Part shown: one piece after another, positions 1 through 6,689 of the stretch
Layout of the letters: each line of letters starts with the position of its first letter
How positions within the stretch are numbered: the first letter of the stretch is position 1
Assembly: GCF_039540575.1 (NCBI RefSeq)
Contig: NZ_BAABFC010000017.1
Coordinates: forward strand, 1-64,000
Direction: 5' to 3'
From: Pseudaeromonas paramecii
Lineage (GTDB): Bacteria > Pseudomonadota > Gammaproteobacteria > Enterobacterales > Aeromonadaceae
DNA: 64,000 nt
Position numbers and translations under genes: made by a program
The notes under the pieces: generated by a model
What the model was told of the DNA's origin: nothing
Seen by the model: the letters and a program-made list of their open reading frames with translations, nothing else
Databases searched by the model: none

Positions 1-76
1 GGTAGATCAACCTGGCGCCAGCGAATATGCTGGCATTTTAAGGCCCCAATAGGCGCCGGTTATCTAAACGTTGTGC
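1..76 (+). repeat. attC site, left end outside window
   Basis: The arms CCTGGCGCC (11-19) and GGCGCCGG (52-59) pair, and the right core GTTGTGC lies at 70-76. The left core would fall just before base 1. It belongs to the cassette upstream of the window. Confidence 0.75.
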
Positions 77-81
77 GGTGT

Positions 82-489
82 TCAAGCAATAGTGGTTGTA
101 GTGGCAAAAGCGGTTGCGATAGCAGGCAATATTGAATCCTGCTGGCCTTCAAGCTCGGTCGTTCGGGTTGGTTGAATCAGCCAAACCAATTCGTTACCCC
201 CGGCATCTTGGTGGTTTATTTGAGTTCAGTTTGAATGGCAGCATTGGCGCTGTTCTCTTCTGTGGTGTTAGCGGTCCAGGTTAAACGTCGGCATCAGCGC
301 CCTGCTCTTCTTAGTTCCAATTAGGGCCGTGAACCATGCCCACATTAGCGGCGGTTCTTTGCTTTATCAGGTTGGTCAGGTTCGGGTAAATCAGCGTTCT
401 ATTCTTCGTGACGCTGTTCAGGCCAATCCGTTTCGGCGGCTTTATTTCGTTGTTGCCCAAGAGGCTGGCGTTGCTGGTTCATCGCAACG
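82..489 (-). pseudogene. Decayed antisense frame in cassette 1 (copy 1 of a duplicated cassette)
   Basis: Cassette 1 (71-574) has no forward frame with a ribosome-binding site and plausible start. On the opposite strand protein-like text can be read, but only by changing frame twice: an N-terminal part containing LNSVTKNRTLIY, a middle part containing TANTTEENSA, and a C-terminal part containing ELVWLIQPTRTTELEG that ends in TTTTIA and a stop at 82-84. An in-frame stop also interrupts the first part where copy 2 has a lysine. The same segments in the same three frames are recovered from the next cassette. I do not recognise the family. It may be a dead gene inserted backwards, or a non-coding cassette in which the reading is coincidental. 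Confidence 0.4.
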
Positions 490-580
490 GCACAACAAAA
501 GTTTAAACACCGGACTGGCTATACGCAGCCGCTCCTTATTCAACACCGGTTTCAGCCAGCCGGTTAAACAGACGTTGTGC
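490..580 (+). repeat. attC site of cassette 1
   Basis: Left core GCACAAC at 490-496 and right core GTTGTGC at 574-580 are perfect complements; inner arms TTTAAACACCGG and CCGGTTAAAC pair. Almost identical to the attC at 995-1085. Confidence 0.9.
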
Positions 581-585
581 GGTGT

Positions 586-994
586 TCAAGCAATAAAGGT
601 TGTAGTGGCAAGAGCGGTTTAGATAGCAGGCAATATTGAATCCTGCAGGTCTTCGAGCTCGGTCGTTGGGGTTGGGTGAATCATCCAAACCAATGCGTTG
701 TCAGCAGCATCTTGGCGGCCGATTTAAGTTCAGTTTGAATACCAGCAATGGCGCTGTTTTCTTCTGTGGTGTTAGCGGTCCAGGTTAAACATCAGCATCA
801 GCGCCCTGCTCTTCTTTGTTCCAAATAAATCCGATAACCATGCCTGCATCAGCGGCAGTTCTTTGTGTTATCAGGTTCGCTTGGATTTGGTAAATCAGCG
901 TTCTATTCTTCGTGACGCTGTTCAGGCCAATCTGTTTCATCGGCTTAATTTCGTTGTTGCCCAAGCGGCTGGCGTCGCTGGTTTCATCGCAACG
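586..994 (-). pseudogene. Decayed antisense frame in cassette 2 (copy 2 of a duplicated cassette)
   Basis: Cassette 2 (575-1079) is about the same length as cassette 1 and aligns with it end to end, with scattered substitutions and few indels. The reverse strand gives the longest uninterrupted piece, about 75 codons from near 1001 to a stop at 785-787, containing MKQIGLNSVTKNRTLIY and GMVIGFIWNKEEQGADADV. After two apparent frameshifts it continues as TEENSAIAGIQTELKS and ALVWMIHPTPTTELEDLQD, then reaches stops near 610 and at 586-588. The frame changes fall at the same places as in copy 1, so the damage either precedes the duplication or the frame assignment is wrong. Family unknown. Confidence 0.4.
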
Positions 995-1085
995 GCACAA
1001 CAAAAGTTTAAACTCCGGACTGGCTATACGCAGCCGCTCCTTATTCAACACCGGTTGCTGCCAGCCGGTTAAACAGACGTTATAC
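995..1085 (+). repeat. attC site of cassette 2
   Basis: Left core GCACAAC (995-1001) matches the TTGTGC start of its own cassette at 575. The right core is GTTATAC (1079-1085), whose TTATAC belongs to the next cassette. Confidence 0.9.
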
Positions 1086-1094
1086 GAAACCAAT

Positions 1095-1523
1095 ATGAAA
1101 GAATGGTGTGATGTAAAAAAAGATTTTGAGCCGGAAGGCTCGTTGAGAGATATCTATATTGAGGATATCAATGAGTCAGTCTGGAACCTGTTTTTAAGCG
1201 ACCTGCTTGATTCGGGTTATAAGATATGTTTTACACATGGTCAGCAAGTTGTAGCTTTGCCAGAGTCCTTTGCCGAAATTAAGAAGCTACAAGAAACTGA
1301 ACCAACAACGCTTGGAATTGCTATAGAAAATGGCATTTGGATAAATTGCCATTTTTTCATAGAATCGGAAATAGAGTTAGATCTATCACCGAAAGATATT
1401 GATACTGAAAGCAAATTTAAAAACCTTGTTGGCTTTTTGCACTGGCTGCATTTAGCTCTACGCAAACCTGTAAAACTAACTCACGAAAATTCTCAAACAG
1501 AGGTTATTCTATATTTAAGCTAA
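1095..1523 (+). CDS. Hypothetical cassette protein, 142 aa
   Basis: The ATG lies 15 nt after the crossover at 1079/1080, the usual position for genes in this array; an open frame extends upstream into the previous attC but has no better start. The product is acidic and apparently soluble and cytoplasmic, with no signal peptide or membrane segment. It has a central segment THGQQVVALPESF and a C-terminal half with alternating aromatic and acidic stretches (WINCHFFIESEIELDLS, then FLHWLHLALRKPV). I do not recognise a family. The stop lies 4 nt before the left core of its attC. No promoter is visible inside the cassette, so expression would depend on read-through. Confidence 0.8.
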   Translation: MKEWCDVKKDFEPEGSLRDIYIEDINESVWNLFLSDLLDSGYKICFTHGQQVVALPESFAEIKKLQETEPTTLGIAIENGIWINCHFFIESEIELDLSPKDIDTESKFKNLVGFLHWLHLALRKPVKLTHENSQTEVILYLS

Positions 1524-1527
1524 AATC

Positions 1528-1644
1528 GTATAACAAACCGCTGCACACCGACACATACTGCTACGCTCGTTTTTGTGTGTCGCTGCGCGCCACTTTACAC
1601 AAAAACGCGCTCCGCAGTATGTGCGGGTGAGCGGGGCGTTATGT
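1528..1644 (+). repeat. attC site of cassette 3 (long form, 117 bp)
   Basis: Left core GTATAAC (1528-1534) pairs with the TTATAC start of cassette 3 at 1080; right core GTTATGT (1638-1644). Long stem with the arms GCACACCGACACATACTG and CAGTATGTGCGGGTGAGC. Confidence 0.88.
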
Positions 1645-1677
1645 CTTGCAACTTGCAGCACCAAGGTTACAGCAAAA

Positions 1678-1848
1678 ATGATTAAGTTAAATTTTATTTT
1701 TTACTTCGTAGGTGTTGTAGCATTCGCGATAGTTTATGAGCCAGTAAAACAATCCTTAGGTGGCGGGTCATTGTTTTATATTTCAGCCATAGCATACCTG
1801 TTCTCCCTAAGAGCTCTTGGATACCTATTGACAAATAGGTTTAATTAA
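1678..1848 (+). CDS. Small membrane protein, 56 aa
   Basis: First of two genes in cassette 4. The ATG at 1678 is preceded by a weak AAGGTT and lies 39 nt after the crossover. The short product has two hydrophobic stretches, LNFIFYFVGVVAFAIVY and SLFYISAIAYLFSLRALGYLL, separated by a polar turn EPVKQSLGGG, so it should be a two-TM inner-membrane hairpin. An upstream in-frame extension to 1573 would start inside the attC and is unlikely. The second gene starts 20 nt after its stop. Family not recognised; the pair could act together. Confidence 0.6.
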   Translation: MIKLNFIFYFVGVVAFAIVYEPVKQSLGGGSLFYISAIAYLFSLRALGYLLTNRFN

Positions 1849-1868
1849 CCGGAAGGCATGAGCAATAA

Positions 1869-2126
1869 ATGAAATATGCGATTGTTATTATTTCATGCTC
1901 CATTTGGTTGTTGGTTTTTAAACTCTCAGGGTGTGAACTACTTGATTCGCCGTTTGGTTTTGTTTCTGGGTGCAAGAATCATGGAGTGAATTGGAACTCA
2001 TTTTTAGCACCAAGTGGCTTCATCCTTTTGATTATTATGCCAATGGCTCTTATCCATTTTGTGGTGACAGTAATTAGTGTGTTAATTAGTTACATCAAAT
2101 CCATCATCAAAAAACAGAAAACATAA
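1869..2126 (+). CDS. Membrane protein, 85 aa
   Basis: Second gene of cassette 4, with GGAAGGCATG about 10 nt before the start. An N-terminal hydrophobic segment (AIVIISCSIWLLVFKLS) ends near a cysteine, and a second one (FILLIIMPMALIHFVVTVISVLIS) lies near the C-terminus, followed by a basic tail. The loop CKNHGVNWN between them would face the periplasm. The layout resembles other two-TM cassette proteins of unknown role. The stop codon overlaps the left core of the following attC. Confidence 0.72.
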   Translation: MKYAIVIISCSIWLLVFKLSGCELLDSPFGFVSGCKNHGVNWNSFLAPSGFILLIIMPMALIHFVVTVISVLISYIKSIIKKQKT

Positions 2127-2201
2127 CAAATAGTTTAAGTCGTTCGCTTCGCTCACTGGGACGCGCAAAAAGCCGCGCGCCCCATAACTAAAATGTTATA
2201 A
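2121..2201 (+). repeat. attC site of cassette 4 (81-bp resident type)
   Basis: Left core ACATAAC (2121-2127) matches the TTATGT start of cassette 4; right core GTTATAA (2195-2201). First member of a highly conserved 81-bp attC subfamily in this array (also at 2515, 3347, 4681 and 6953). Confidence 0.92.
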
Positions 2202-2212
2202 GAACCAGAGTA

Positions 2213-2527
2213 ATGAACAGACTCCGAGAATTGCCACTCCATGATGCATTACTTCACCAGATTAATATTGACTGGAAGAACCACATAACAACATTCGATC
2301 TTTCAGTATTCATGCATAACGGCAAAAGTGCAGAGCCTTGCACGTTGACCTTTTCTGGTGTTTCCAATGTCTCCGTACCCCATAATAATGTTTGGGGTGA
2401 ATCACTATTCATCAACGAGGTGAACGTCATTGATGATGCGGTTGAAATTCATATGCAAAGTGGCGACACCATCAAGATATCTGCCGTGTCTTTCACTTTT
2501 GAAACAACCACCACTTATAACAAATAG
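2213..2527 (+). CDS. Hypothetical cassette protein, 104 aa
   Basis: Sole gene of cassette 5, starting 17 nt after the crossover with AAGAACCAGAG upstream. The product is soluble and beta-rich: it begins LRELPLHDALLHQINIDW and continues with alternating strands such as HITTFDLSVFMH, PCTLTFSGVSNVSVP and AVEIHMQSGDTIKISAVSF. The opening (LHDA followed by a strand ending in W) recalls small immunity-type proteins that are common in cassette arrays, but I cannot assign one. No signal peptide. The stop overlaps the attC left core. Confidence 0.75.
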   Translation: MNRLRELPLHDALLHQINIDWKNHITTFDLSVFMHNGKSAEPCTLTFSGVSNVSVPHNNVWGESLFINEVNVIDDAVEIHMQSGDTIKISAVSFTFETTTTYNK

Positions 2528-2595
2528 TTTAAGTCGTTCGCTTCGCTCACGGGGACGCGCATAAAGCCGCGCGCCCCATAACTAAAATGTTATGC
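2515..2595 (+). repeat. attC site of cassette 5 (81-bp resident type)
   Basis: Left core TTATAAC (2515-2521) complements the TTATAA start of cassette 5; right core GTTATGC (2589-2595). Differs from the site at 2121 by only a few bases. Confidence 0.92.
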
Positions 2596-2609
2596 ATCAG
2601 GAGAGTTTT

Positions 2610-2906
2610 GTGCAGAATCCAGACGACAAATTCTATGAACGAGCTGATGCACACATTCATCTCTCGAACGACCAGATTTCTGAGGTTGCCACAAAGGGAA
2701 AAGTCAGTGCATCTATGATGTACGCCACCGCAAGATTTAACTCTTGGGTGAGCGCATGCGGTTGGAGCAGCGCAGAGGAAATGGCATCGGCAAAAGAAGA
2801 AACGATCGAGTATTTCGTGGCGGAATATCGAAAGATGCTCGATGAAAACATGGATGACTACATCAATAACTTCCAGTCATATATGCAAGTGGGTCAAGAT
2901 GCATAA
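2610..2906 (+). CDS. DUF3144 family protein, 98 aa
   Basis: A GTG at 2610 is chosen because CAGGAGAG (2598-2605) sits at good spacing and the start lies 20 nt after the crossover; an in-frame ATG at 2592 lies inside the recombination site. The sequence matches my recollection of DUF3144, a small cytoplasmic family frequent in Vibrio and other integron arrays: KFYERADAHIHLSNDQ, then KVSASMMYATARFNSWVSA, then KEETIEYFVAEYRKMLDEN and DDYI near the end. The helical protein has no known function. A second, divergent DUF3144 cassette lies at 6265-6555. Confidence 0.88.
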   Translation: MQNPDDKFYERADAHIHLSNDQISEVATKGKVSASMMYATARFNSWVSACGWSSAEEMASAKEETIEYFVAEYRKMLDENMDDYINNFQSYMQVGQDA

Positions 2907-2987
2907 CCCGGCACTCAACCTCGCTCCTTTCAGTCGCTCGACGCTGCGCGATAAAGCCGCGCAGCGCCGGTTAGCTACACGTTAGAA
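2901..2987 (+). repeat. attC site of cassette 6
   Basis: Left core GCATAAC (2901-2907) complements the TTATGC start of its cassette; right core GTTAGAA (2981-2987). Arms CCGGCACTC and GCGCCGG differ from the resident type. Confidence 0.9.
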
Positions 2988-2993
2988 GGCATA

Positions 2994-3359
2994 ATGAGAA
3001 ACCTCTACTTTATCTTTATTGTTATTTTTTTAGCTTCATGCGCTAGCGCTATCCCTCCCGGGGTTTATCAAAGAAGTGCAGATGGCATCACAGATAAGCT
3101 TTATGTGAATTCAGAAGGTCATGAATGCTTCTACGTTGTTGAATATCCAGTCGATGCGTTTGGAAGTGCCTGCCATTTGATTTCCAACGGAAATAAGATG
3201 TACAAAATGTTTGTTTTCGATATAACGAATGAAAGCTCCGAAGAAGTATACATTTTTGATATAACATACTTAGGTCAATCCCTAGTGCTTAATGAACACC
3301 AAAACATTAATGAACGCCCCATTACATTAAAATATGTTTTTGATTCATCTAACAAATAG
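2994..3359 (+). CDS. Putative lipoprotein, 121 aa
   Basis: Starts 12 nt after the crossover. The N-terminus MRNLYFIFIVIFLASCASA is a lipoprotein signal: a basic residue, a hydrophobic core and the lipobox LASC with the cysteine near residue 16. The mature part is small and beta-rich, with two further cysteines (HECFYVVEY and SACHLIS) that could form a disulfide in the periplasm. I do not recognise the family. The next residue after the lipid cysteine is alanine, so no aspartate retention signal is seen and outer-membrane sorting is likely. The stop overlaps the attC left core. Confidence 0.8.
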   Translation: MRNLYFIFIVIFLASCASAIPPGVYQRSADGITDKLYVNSEGHECFYVVEYPVDAFGSACHLISNGNKMYKMFVFDITNESSEEVYIFDITYLGQSLVLNEHQNINERPITLKYVFDSSNK

Positions 3360-3428
3360 TTTAAGTCGTTCGCTTCGCTCTCTGGGACGCGCATAAAAGC
3401 CGCGCGCCCCATAACTAAAATGTTATGT
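3347..3428 (+). repeat. attC site of cassette 7 (resident type)
   Basis: Left core ATCTAAC (3347-3353) is one mismatch from the TTCTAAC expected from the cassette start TTAGAA at 2982; right core GTTATGT (3422-3428). Confidence 0.9.
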
Positions 3429-3445
3429 ATCACAAGGGGGTTGAT

Positions 3446-3772
3446 TTGGACTTGTTATTGCTGCTTGCCTTGCTCCTGTTTTTCATATCAGCATTACTTT
3501 CCGTTGTAATGGTGAGCCGCCTTAAAATAGCGCTTAAAAATCACTCTCAGTCAGAACTTCAAAAATTTGGTTTAGACACAACATCACAGCTCAGCTTTAA
3601 AAGCGGCATAAGGAATAAGCGAAAAGCTGAAGGTTTTATTTTTGGTGGCTATAAGAATCATCCCGATCCAACTATTGCTAAGTTAGGGAAGCAGGTGTTT
3701 ATTGTTACGCTTGTGTTCTACACATCAATACTGCTATTTGCCATCTTAGCCTTCGTTGGTAGAAGCACATAA
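3446..3772 (+). CDS. Two-TM membrane protein, 108 aa
   Basis: A TTG at 3446 is preferred: it has AAGGGGG 5 nt upstream and lies 23 nt after the crossover, like its neighbours. The in-frame ATG at 3425 lies two bases from the crossover and has no ribosome-binding site. The product has a strongly hydrophobic N-terminus rich in Leu (LLLLLALLLFFISALLSVVMV), a soluble basic middle (SGIRNKRKAEGF, GGYKNHPDPTIAKLGKQ) and a second TM segment at the end. The overall form resembles small UspB-like membrane proteins found in cassettes, but function is unknown. Confidence 0.72.
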   Translation: MDLLLLLALLLFFISALLSVVMVSRLKIALKNHSQSELQKFGLDTTSQLSFKSGIRNKRKAEGFIFGGYKNHPDPTIAKLGKQVFIVTLVFYTSILLFAILAFVGRST

Positions 3773-3856
3773 CAAGTTGCTCAAGTTTAATGCGCCAGCT
3801 AAAGCTGGCACCGTGGGACCGCTACTGCGTAGCGGCCCCTTAGCAAAACGTTATAC
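3767..3856 (+). repeat. attC site of cassette 8
   Basis: Left core ACATAAC (3767-3773) complements the TTATGT start at 3423; right core GTTATAC (3850-3856). Contains the pairs GCGCCAGC/GCTGGC and GGGACCGCTACTGCG/CGTAGCGGCCCC. Confidence 0.9.
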
Positions 3857-3876
3857 GTCAAATAAGAGTATTAGAT

Positions 3877-4290
3877 GTGCCAGAGGTTAAAGATAAAGAA
3901 ATTTCATTGCCCACGAACGACGAGAAAATGGTTCTTTCGCTAGAATGTACTTTTTATGTGGATGGATATTTCACATTTAGTGTAAAGATGTAGTCTGCCA
4001 AGTTCCGGGGAGATTCGTGCCTTTGTGTTAATACTGAGCAGCTAAACAACTTCATTGGCAGTCTAATTGAAATGGGAGATGCTTTGGACGGGGAAGCTAA
4101 ATTATCGGATAACGATTCGGACGGTTATTTGTTATTCGCGCGTGTAGATCACGGACATGTCGAAGTCGGTGGTCAGGTCGGAGGTTCACACCAGGACGAG
4201 TTTGCGAAAATCATGTTCAAAACTGATCAAACGTGCCTTTTCCCATTCGCCAATCAATTATCAAATTTGGTTCGGCGATATGACGTATAA
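3877..4290 (+). pseudogene. Immunity-like cassette gene broken by one stop codon
   Basis: One frame runs from a GTG at 3877 to the stop at 4288-4290 and is interrupted only by a TAG at 3991-3993 (codon 39). Before it: EVKDKEISLPTNDEKMV and LECTFYVDGYFTFSVKM; after it: CLCVNTEQLNNFIGSLIEM, ARVDHGHVEVGGQVGGSHQD and FKTDQTCLFPFANQL. This pattern (strand, GHVEVxGxxGG, then F-TDQT near the end) resembles WapI-type immunity proteins, about 135 aa, as I remember that family. Everything downstream of the stop is intact, so the mutation looks recent, or a suppressor or sequencing error is involved. A downstream restart at ATG 4072 would give only the last 72 residues. Confidence 0.7.
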
Positions 4291-4362
4291 CAAACACTTC
4301 AACTTCGTTCCCTCTGGTCGCCGGACGCTCCTGCCGTCGCGCCGGTTAAGTGGGTGTTATAA
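4285..4362 (+). repeat. attC site of cassette 9
   Basis: Left core GTATAAC (4285-4291) complements the TTATAC start at 3851; right core GTTATAA (4356-4362). Confidence 0.9.
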
Positions 4363-4371
4363 GGCAAACAC

Positions 4372-4686
4372 ATGAATCTTAGCGATCTCGAAGAATCGCA
4401 TTTGCTGTCCCTTACTTATGACCACAATGGGTTATTTATTGAGTTTATCTTACTATCTAGTAAAGACATGAATGTAAAATTATTTGCACATAATAAAGAC
4501 ACCTCGCCGATTACCGTGAAATTTATTGGGTTAAATATTAGATCCAATTTCACAACTCCAAGTGGAGTTGCATCACTAGGTGAAGTCGAAGCTGTTCAGA
4601 CCTCCAAAAATGGCTTCGACTTAGAAGGTGACATGGGCTTTATTCAAGTGGTAGCTGACACACTCATGATCAATGACATCTTATAA
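4372..4686 (+). CDS. Hypothetical cassette protein, 104 aa
   Basis: Sole gene of cassette 10, starting 15 nt after the crossover with AAGGC upstream. The product is soluble and beta-rich (LLSLTYDHNGLFIEFILLSS, SPITVKFIGLNIRSNF, GFIQVVADTLMI) and resembles in style the protein at 2213-2527: both are 104 aa and begin with a short Leu-rich helix followed by strands, so they may share the same fold. No signal peptide or membrane segment. Function unknown. The stop codon overlaps the altered left core of the next attC. Confidence 0.72.
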   Translation: MNLSDLEESHLLSLTYDHNGLFIEFILLSSKDMNVKLFAHNKDTSPITVKFIGLNIRSNFTTPSGVASLGEVEAVQTSKNGFDLEGDMGFIQVVADTLMINDIL

Positions 4687-4761
4687 AAAATAGTTTAAGT
4701 CGTTTGCTTCGCTCACTGGGACGCGCATCAAGCCGCGCGCCCCATAATTAAAATGTTACAC
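4681..4761 (+). repeat. attC site of cassette 10, left core altered
   Basis: Resident-type site of 81 bp, but the left core reads TTATAAA (4681-4687) where TTATAAC is expected from the cassette start, losing the invariant AAC. The right core GTTACAC (4755-4761) is intact. Confidence 0.85.
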
Positions 4762-4776
4762 AGGAAGGTGATTTAT

Positions 4777-5232
4777 ATGTCTCTCATAACAGAACTAACA
4801 AAAGGATTCATGTGGGGAATTGGACTCTCTATAGCATTACTCAGTTCTGTAACAGCTTATGTGATGCATGTTTATGCTAATGCTGAGGTAACATTTAGGG
4901 ATACCATAGGCCAGATCTATGAAGAACGAAGCACAATTCTTAGTCAGGAACTTCAAGCTGAAGTCATGAAATCGGAAGTCAAAGGAAATGAAATATTAAT
5001 TTTCAGTAGGTACAAAAACATTAAGGTGCATTCTGCCGCAATATTAGGAATGAAAGTCAAATTCACAGTGTTTGATGCAGCAAACCGAGATGGTGCCCCG
5101 ATTGCAATATGCAGTCAAGCAATTGCCAATGAAGAGTCTGAGTCTGTTTTTATATATGGGATTACGTCATGCAAAACAATGTTTGGTCAAAGTGCAGATG
5201 CAGTTGATGTAACAACCTCTATAGTCCGCTAA
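4777..5232 (+). CDS. Membrane-anchored protein with extracytoplasmic domain, 151 aa
   Basis: The ATG at 4777 has AGGAAGGTG just upstream and lies 21 nt after the crossover; an in-frame ATG at 4753 is inside the attC. One N-terminal TM helix (GIGLSIALLSSVTAYVMHVYA) is followed by a coiled-coil-prone stretch (EERSTILSQELQAEVMKSE) and a beta-rich domain of about 80 residues with cysteines at AICSQAIA and ITSCKTMF that could form a disulfide outside the cytoplasm. Family not recognised. The three-part layout (anchor, helix, small domain) suggests a periplasmic sensor or structural role, which is inference only. Confidence 0.78.
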   Translation: MSLITELTKGFMWGIGLSIALLSSVTAYVMHVYANAEVTFRDTIGQIYEERSTILSQELQAEVMKSEVKGNEILIFSRYKNIKVHSAAILGMKVKFTVFDAANRDGAPIAICSQAIANEESESVFIYGITSCKTMFGQSADAVDVTTSIVR

Positions 5233-5236
5233 TCAT

Positions 5237-5320
5237 GTGTAGCAAATGGCTTAAAGATGTTCGCTTCGCTCACTTGTCCGTCCCGCCTTCGGCGGGCCGC
5301 CTTTTAACGAAATGTTAATT
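5237..5320 (+). repeat. attC site of cassette 11, left core altered
   Basis: The left core reads GTGTAGC (5237-5243) where GTGTAAC is expected from the cassette start TTACAC. The right core GTTAATT (5314-5320) is intact. Inner hairpin CCCGCCTTCGGCGGG. Confidence 0.85.
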
Positions 5321-5328
5321 GTTTTTCT

Positions 5329-5628
5329 ATGGCTAATGTTTACGAAAAATTAGCGATTATCTTGGCGGTGATTATGTGCTTGCCAGTTTGTGTTGCTATT
5401 TCAGGGGGTGTTGCTTTCCTCGATAAAAGTAATCCAGTTTATTATGAGGGACTACATGTGGTCGGTTACATGGTTATTTTATCCTCAGTAATTTGGATTC
5501 CGTATCTCATATTGAGTGCATTAAAGTGGAAAAAAATAAGTAGTAAAGTTCAGGCAGTAACATTTATACCTATTGGCTCAATGTTATCTTTAGCTCTTGT
5601 AGCTGAAATTAATGGTGTACCGTGGTAA
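5329..5628 (+). CDS. Three-TM membrane protein, 99 aa
   Basis: Starts 14 nt after the crossover; no clear Shine-Dalgarno is visible (TGTTTTTCT precedes the ATG), so translation may be weak. Three hydrophobic segments are seen: LAIILAVIMCLPVCVAISGGVA, VVGYMVILSSVIWIPYLILSA and AVTFIPIGSMLSLALVAEI, with a short basic loop (LKWKKISSKVQ) between the second and third. It is an inner-membrane protein of unknown family. Confidence 0.7.
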   Translation: MANVYEKLAIILAVIMCLPVCVAISGGVAFLDKSNPVYYEGLHVVGYMVILSSVIWIPYLILSALKWKKISSKVQAVTFIPIGSMLSLALVAEINGVPW

Positions 5629-5632
5629 AAAC

Positions 5633-5725
5633 AATTAACAAACGCAGGCCCCCGAACCCTGCAAGCATTGGTCTTAGAACGCAGGCCAATGAACGCTTGC
5701 GTGTCCGGTGCTACGGGCGTTATGT
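5633..5725 (+). repeat. attC site of cassette 12
   Basis: Left core AATTAAC (5633-5639) complements the TTAATT start at 5315; right core GTTATGT (5719-5725). Different internal sequence from the resident type. Confidence 0.9.
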
Positions 5726-5737
5726 TTCCGAGCGAAT

Positions 5738-6151
5738 ATGGACTCACATAAAGATAAAGCAATGAAGAAAAAATATTCTTCGGCATTAATGTCAAATCAT
5801 AAGTGGCGTAAACTATTTACTGTTATGGCAGAGCATGGCTCGGACTTCTCAGGAATCGAGTACCATTTTACAGATACAGATAATGCATTCTACGGTCATG
5901 CTCCATCTTATGAGCAGGTTTGGGAAACAGCTATTGATGATCCTGTGAAAGGTGCAGGCGGGCCAGTCGAGTACAAACATATCGAATCGATATTGATCCC
6001 ATATGTGTACTCATATCGTGCATATCAGAATGCACCTTTGTCAGAGCGGCCATTAAACATCGACGTGTTTCTGGCAGCGCTGGAAAAAGTAGGTTGTTTC
6101 CCAATAACTAAAACTAACAAAGGCATCATTTTCCATGGGTACAAAAAATAA
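5738..6151 (+). CDS. DUF6678-like cassette protein, 137 aa
   Basis: The ATG at 5738 lies 18 nt after the crossover as in neighbouring cassettes; a second ATG at 5762 (MKKKYSSALMSNHKW) is an equally possible start. The motif SNHKWRKLFTVMAEHG near the N-terminus and GPVEYKHIESILIPY in the middle agree with my memory of DUF6678, a soluble family often carried by cassettes that opens with (M)xNxKWxxLF. It contains several aromatic residues (YHFTDTDNAFYGHAPSYEQVW) and a C-terminal beta segment. No function is known. Confidence 0.72.
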   Translation: MDSHKDKAMKKKYSSALMSNHKWRKLFTVMAEHGSDFSGIEYHFTDTDNAFYGHAPSYEQVWETAIDDPVKGAGGPVEYKHIESILIPYVYSYRAYQNAPLSERPLNIDVFLAALEKVGCFPITKTNKGIIFHGYKK

Positions 6152-6249
6152 CAAACAGTTCAAGAGGAACATTTTCACGTCGCTTCATTGTGCGCTCAAA
6201 TAGCACAAAATAAACCACTTCAAAAATGCCCCTTAGCTGGGCGTTATGA
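6146..6249 (+). repeat. attC site of cassette 13
   Basis: Left core AAATAAC (6146-6152) is one mismatch from the ACATAAC expected; right core GTTATGA (6243-6249). Length 104 bp. Confidence 0.85.
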
Positions 6250-6264
6250 GTAAAAAGGAAAATC

Positions 6265-6555
6265 ATGACTAATGAAGTTTCACCAGAATTCTGGCAAAGA
6301 GCTGATGAAATTATTGCTTTAGCAAATAAACAGGCGAAAGAGTGTGATGTTGGTAAAGTAAGCTCATCAACTTTATACGCTGCGGCCAGATACAATGCGT
6401 TTAATGTGATCGCTTCGGCAAACGACGTCGAAGAAATGAAAAATGACAAAGAAGAAGCGATTGGATATTTCGTGGATCAATATCAAAAAATGCTAACTGA
6501 AAACCTCGATGAATACATTAAAACCTACGTGAAATATAAACCTCATGCTAAGTAA
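6265..6555 (+). CDS. DUF3144 family protein, 96 aa (second copy)
   Basis: AAAAGGAA precedes the ATG, which lies 21 nt after the crossover. The same family landmarks as at 2610-2906 are present: FWQRADEIIALANKQ, VGKVSSSTLYAAARYNAF, KEEAIGYFVDQYQKMLTENLDEYI. The two proteins are clearly divergent (roughly 40% identical by eye), so this is an independent acquisition and not a recent local duplication. Small helical cytoplasmic protein, function unknown. The attC left core lies 9 nt after the stop. Confidence 0.88.
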   Translation: MTNEVSPEFWQRADEIIALANKQAKECDVGKVSSSTLYAAARYNAFNVIASANDVEEMKNDKEEAIGYFVDQYQKMLTENLDEYIKTYVKYKPHAK

Positions 6556-6564
6556 CAAAAATAC

Positions 6565-6677
6565 TCATAACAAGTGCCTCAAGCGGACTCTGGAGCTGCC
6601 CCGCAAAAGTTGTCGCGCTTTTTTCTTTGGCAAAAAGGCACGCCAAATTTGCTCCACCGTATAGTCAGGCGTTATGC
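6565..6677 (+). repeat. attC site of cassette 14
   Basis: Left core TCATAAC (6565-6571) complements the TTATGA start at 6244; right core GTTATGC (6671-6677). Length 113 bp. Confidence 0.88.
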
Positions 6678-6689
6678 AATATTGAACAT

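Noticed and set aside
329..622. Forward ORF in cassette 1
   Set aside because: Starts mid-cassette without a ribosome-binding site and runs through the attC; the equivalent frame is not kept in the duplicate cassette.
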